Source: an uncultured Aquificaceae bacterium
GTDB taxonomy: Bacteria; Aquificota; Aquificia; Aquificales; Aquificaceae
Length of the DNA stretch: 6,973 nt
Reading direction: 5' to 3'
NCBI GenBank assembly: GCA_938002625.1
Contig: CALLAD010000062.1
Span: 1-6,973 of the forward strand
Numbering within the stretch: the stretch's first letter is position 1; every line of letters begins with the position of its first letter. The notes under the pieces are model-generated. The model made no database searches, had not been told where the DNA came from, and worked only from the letters and a program-made list of their open reading frames with translations. Made by a program: the position numbers and the translations under genes. Shown here in pieces: positions 6,215 through 6,973 of the stretch.

Positions 6215-6524
6215 ATATCCTTAGGTCCTTTTCTGGGTTTTCTATGGCTACCATATACTCGGTTACTTTTGAATACTTTTGGGCTTCCTTTAAAAATTCG
6301 TACCCTTCCTTTTCTTGACCAAGTACAATATTTATAAGACCAAGAAGTAAATACTTTTCCATACAATCCTGTGCAAGCATAAGCCATTTGGTAGCCTCAA
6401 GGTATTTAAACTCCGTTATATATCTCATTCCCTTGTACAATGTTCCAGAAACATTAACAAAATCTCCTCTACTTAGCTTATTGCCAGCTCTATCGTAAAG
6501 GGCTATCCTAAATTTTACCCTCAT
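6165..6524 (-). CDS. Conserved-looking hypothetical protein, possibly a TPR-like helical repeat protein
   Basis: I do not recognise this 119-residue protein. Residues 1-32 look like beta strands (RVKFRIALYD, then DFVNVSGTLYKG). Residues 33-86 are predicted amphipathic helices with a TPR-like flavour (EATKWLMLAQDCMEKYLLLG, then GQEKEGYEFLKEAQKYS). A short mixed tail ends in FLPDSLLSL. No signal peptide or membrane segment is evident. I take it as a real gene because it has protein-like composition, the region has no rightward gene after 6214, and a near-consensus promoter stands immediately upstream of its ATG. No Shine-Dalgarno precedes the start; the predicted transcript begins only a few nucleotides before it, so translation would be nearly leaderless. 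It converges on the VWA gene with a 50-nt 3' overlap, which may allow antisense interference. A role with the encapsulin is possible but unsupported beyond proximity. Confidence 0.75.
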   Translation of the reverse strand: MRVKFRIALYDRAGNKLSRGDFVNVSGTLYKGMRYITEFKYLEATKWLMLAQDCMEKYLLLGLINIVLGQEKEGYEFLKEAQKYSKVTEYMVAIENPEKDLRIFIEKPEAFLPDSLLSL

Positions 6525-6533
6525 TAGGAGTTA

Positions 6534-6562
6534 ATTATAGAGATGTACTCAATTGGTGTAAA
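6534..6562 (-). promoter_or_regulatory. Sigma-70-type promoter of the leftward hypothetical gene
   Basis: Read on the minus strand, TTTACA (6562-6557) is followed by a 17-nt spacer and a perfect TATAAT (6539-6534). This is one mismatch from the housekeeping consensus. A transcript start 6-7 nt downstream would fall near 6527-6528, only about 3-4 nt ahead of the ATG at 6524. This makes the message almost leaderless and explains the missing Shine-Dalgarno. Its spacer overlaps the region where the -35 of the divergent promoter should lie. Confidence 0.7.
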
Positions 6563-6570
6563 TTGCCAGC

Positions 6571-6576
6571 TATAAT
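6571..6576 (+). promoter_or_regulatory. -10 element of the rightward secreted-protein gene
   Basis: A perfect TATAAT lies 25 nt before the ATG at 6602. A start near 6583 would give a leader of about 19 nt that holds the Shine-Dalgarno. The hexamer at 17-nt spacing (CTCAAT, 6548-6553) is a poor -35, so the promoter may need an activator or be weak. With the opposing promoter it forms a 7-bp dyad: ATTATAG at 6534-6540 and CTATAAT at 6570-6576. Confidence 0.5.
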
Positions 6577-6588
6577 ATAACAAAAACT

Positions 6589-6594
6589 AAGGGG
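6589..6594 (+). promoter_or_regulatory. Ribosome-binding site of the rightward secreted-protein gene
   Basis: AAGGGG stands 7 nt before the ATG at 6602. It supports that start, which also begins a textbook signal peptide. Confidence 0.6.
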
Positions 6595-6601
6595 TTTAAC
6601 C

Positions 6602-6973
6602 ATGAAAAGGCTGCTTTTATCCTTATTACTTCTAATAGCAACAGCCTTTGCTCAAGACCTTTCAAAGTTAGACCCTCTACTTAGGCATGAGCTTAAAAAG
6701 GATGGAAAACAATTAAGCCCTTTGTCTACACAGCCGATAAGAAAAGTCAAGGTGCTTAGAAAAGATGGGAAAGTGGAGGTAGTGGACTTATCAAAAGTGC
6801 CTTTAAAGAAGCTTATGGAAGATAATGATATCATCTACATAGAAGCTCCAAGAAAGTTAAAACCTTTAACTGACATAACTTTTAAGTCTTCTTATGCAGT
6901 TTTGGGAAGCGGAAATCAAAGCATACAAGTTAATTATGGACCTTTTTTTGGATATATATATGATGGTTCTGTA
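6602..6973 (+). CDS. Secreted protein, N-terminal part (gene continues past the window); possible subtilase-type propeptide
   Basis: The visible 124 residues open with a clear signal peptide: MKRLLLSLLLLIATAFA, with likely cleavage AFA|QD after residue 17. The protein is therefore exported to the periplasm or beyond. The following part (about 20-90) has DPLLRHELKK, a charged beta-hairpin (VKVLRKDGKVEVVDL), and DIIYIEAPRKLKPLTDIT. That order of a short alpha/beta domain leading to a YIEAP..LKPLTD-like segment recalls the propeptide of bacterial S8 (subtilisin-like) proteases, just before the catalytic Asp region. However, the expected D-[ST]-G motif is not seen; the frame reads GYIYDGSV at the window edge, so protease identity is not shown. 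The gene is separate from the leftward operon and has its own -10 and ribosome-binding site. A lipoprotein is unlikely because there is no Cys at the cleavage site. Confidence 0.75.
   Translation, partial: MKRLLLSLLLLIATAFAQDLSKLDPLLRHELKKDGKQLSPLSTQPIRKVKVLRKDGKVEVVDLSKVPLKKLMEDNDIIYIEAPRKLKPLTDITFKSSYAVLGSGNQSIQVNYGPFFGYIYDGSV

Noticed and set aside
6652..6834. Minus-strand open frame rich in Ser, Phe and Leu
   Set aside because: It is the shadow of the secreted-protein gene, which has a signal peptide and ribosome-binding site of its own.

Overview
The window looks like chromosome from a thermophilic Gram-negative bacterium of the Aquificota type (Aquifex/Hydrogenobacter/Thermocrinis group). 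This is inferred from three things: moderate-to-low G+C with heavy use of ATA, AGG and AAG codons, very tight gene packing with overlapping starts and stops, and lipopolysaccharide genes beside an encapsulin. No rRNA or other phylogenetic marker is present, so the assignment is tentative.

Positions 1-6214 read as one rightward operon of eight genes: the 3' part of a DEAD-box RNA helicase, kdsC (KDO-8-phosphate phosphatase), lptC, lptA, a HU/IHF-family DNA-binding protein, a geranylgeranyl-reductase-like flavoprotein, a family 1 encapsulin shell protein, and a large protein with a C-terminal von Willebrand A (VWA) domain. Junctions range from a 32-nt overlap to a 16-nt gap, and I see no terminator between genes. 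The first half serves outer-membrane lipopolysaccharide: kdsC makes KDO, and lptC and lptA carry LPS across the periplasm. The second half is an accessory module of flavoprotein, encapsulin and VWA protein. The encapsulin has by far the best ribosome-binding site in the window and a perfect TATAAT just before it, so it is probably expressed well above its neighbours.

Positions 6165-6524 hold a leftward gene of unknown function. Its 3' end overlaps the end of the VWA gene by 50 nt. It faces away from a rightward gene for a secreted protein (from 6602, cut by the window end), and the 77-nt gap between them carries two divergent, interleaved promoters. No stretch longer than 300 bases lacks a gene. 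I saw no tRNA, rRNA, CRISPR array, insertion sequence or long repeat.

The most interesting feature is the encapsulin module. No visible neighbour is a classical encapsulin cargo (peroxidase, ferritin-like or hemerythrin protein) or ends in a canonical cargo-loading peptide. The shell gene is instead translationally coupled to a CbbO/NorD/CobT-like VWA protein and preceded by a flavoprotein. The shell also carries an unusual cysteine pair in the segment expected to form the E-loop.
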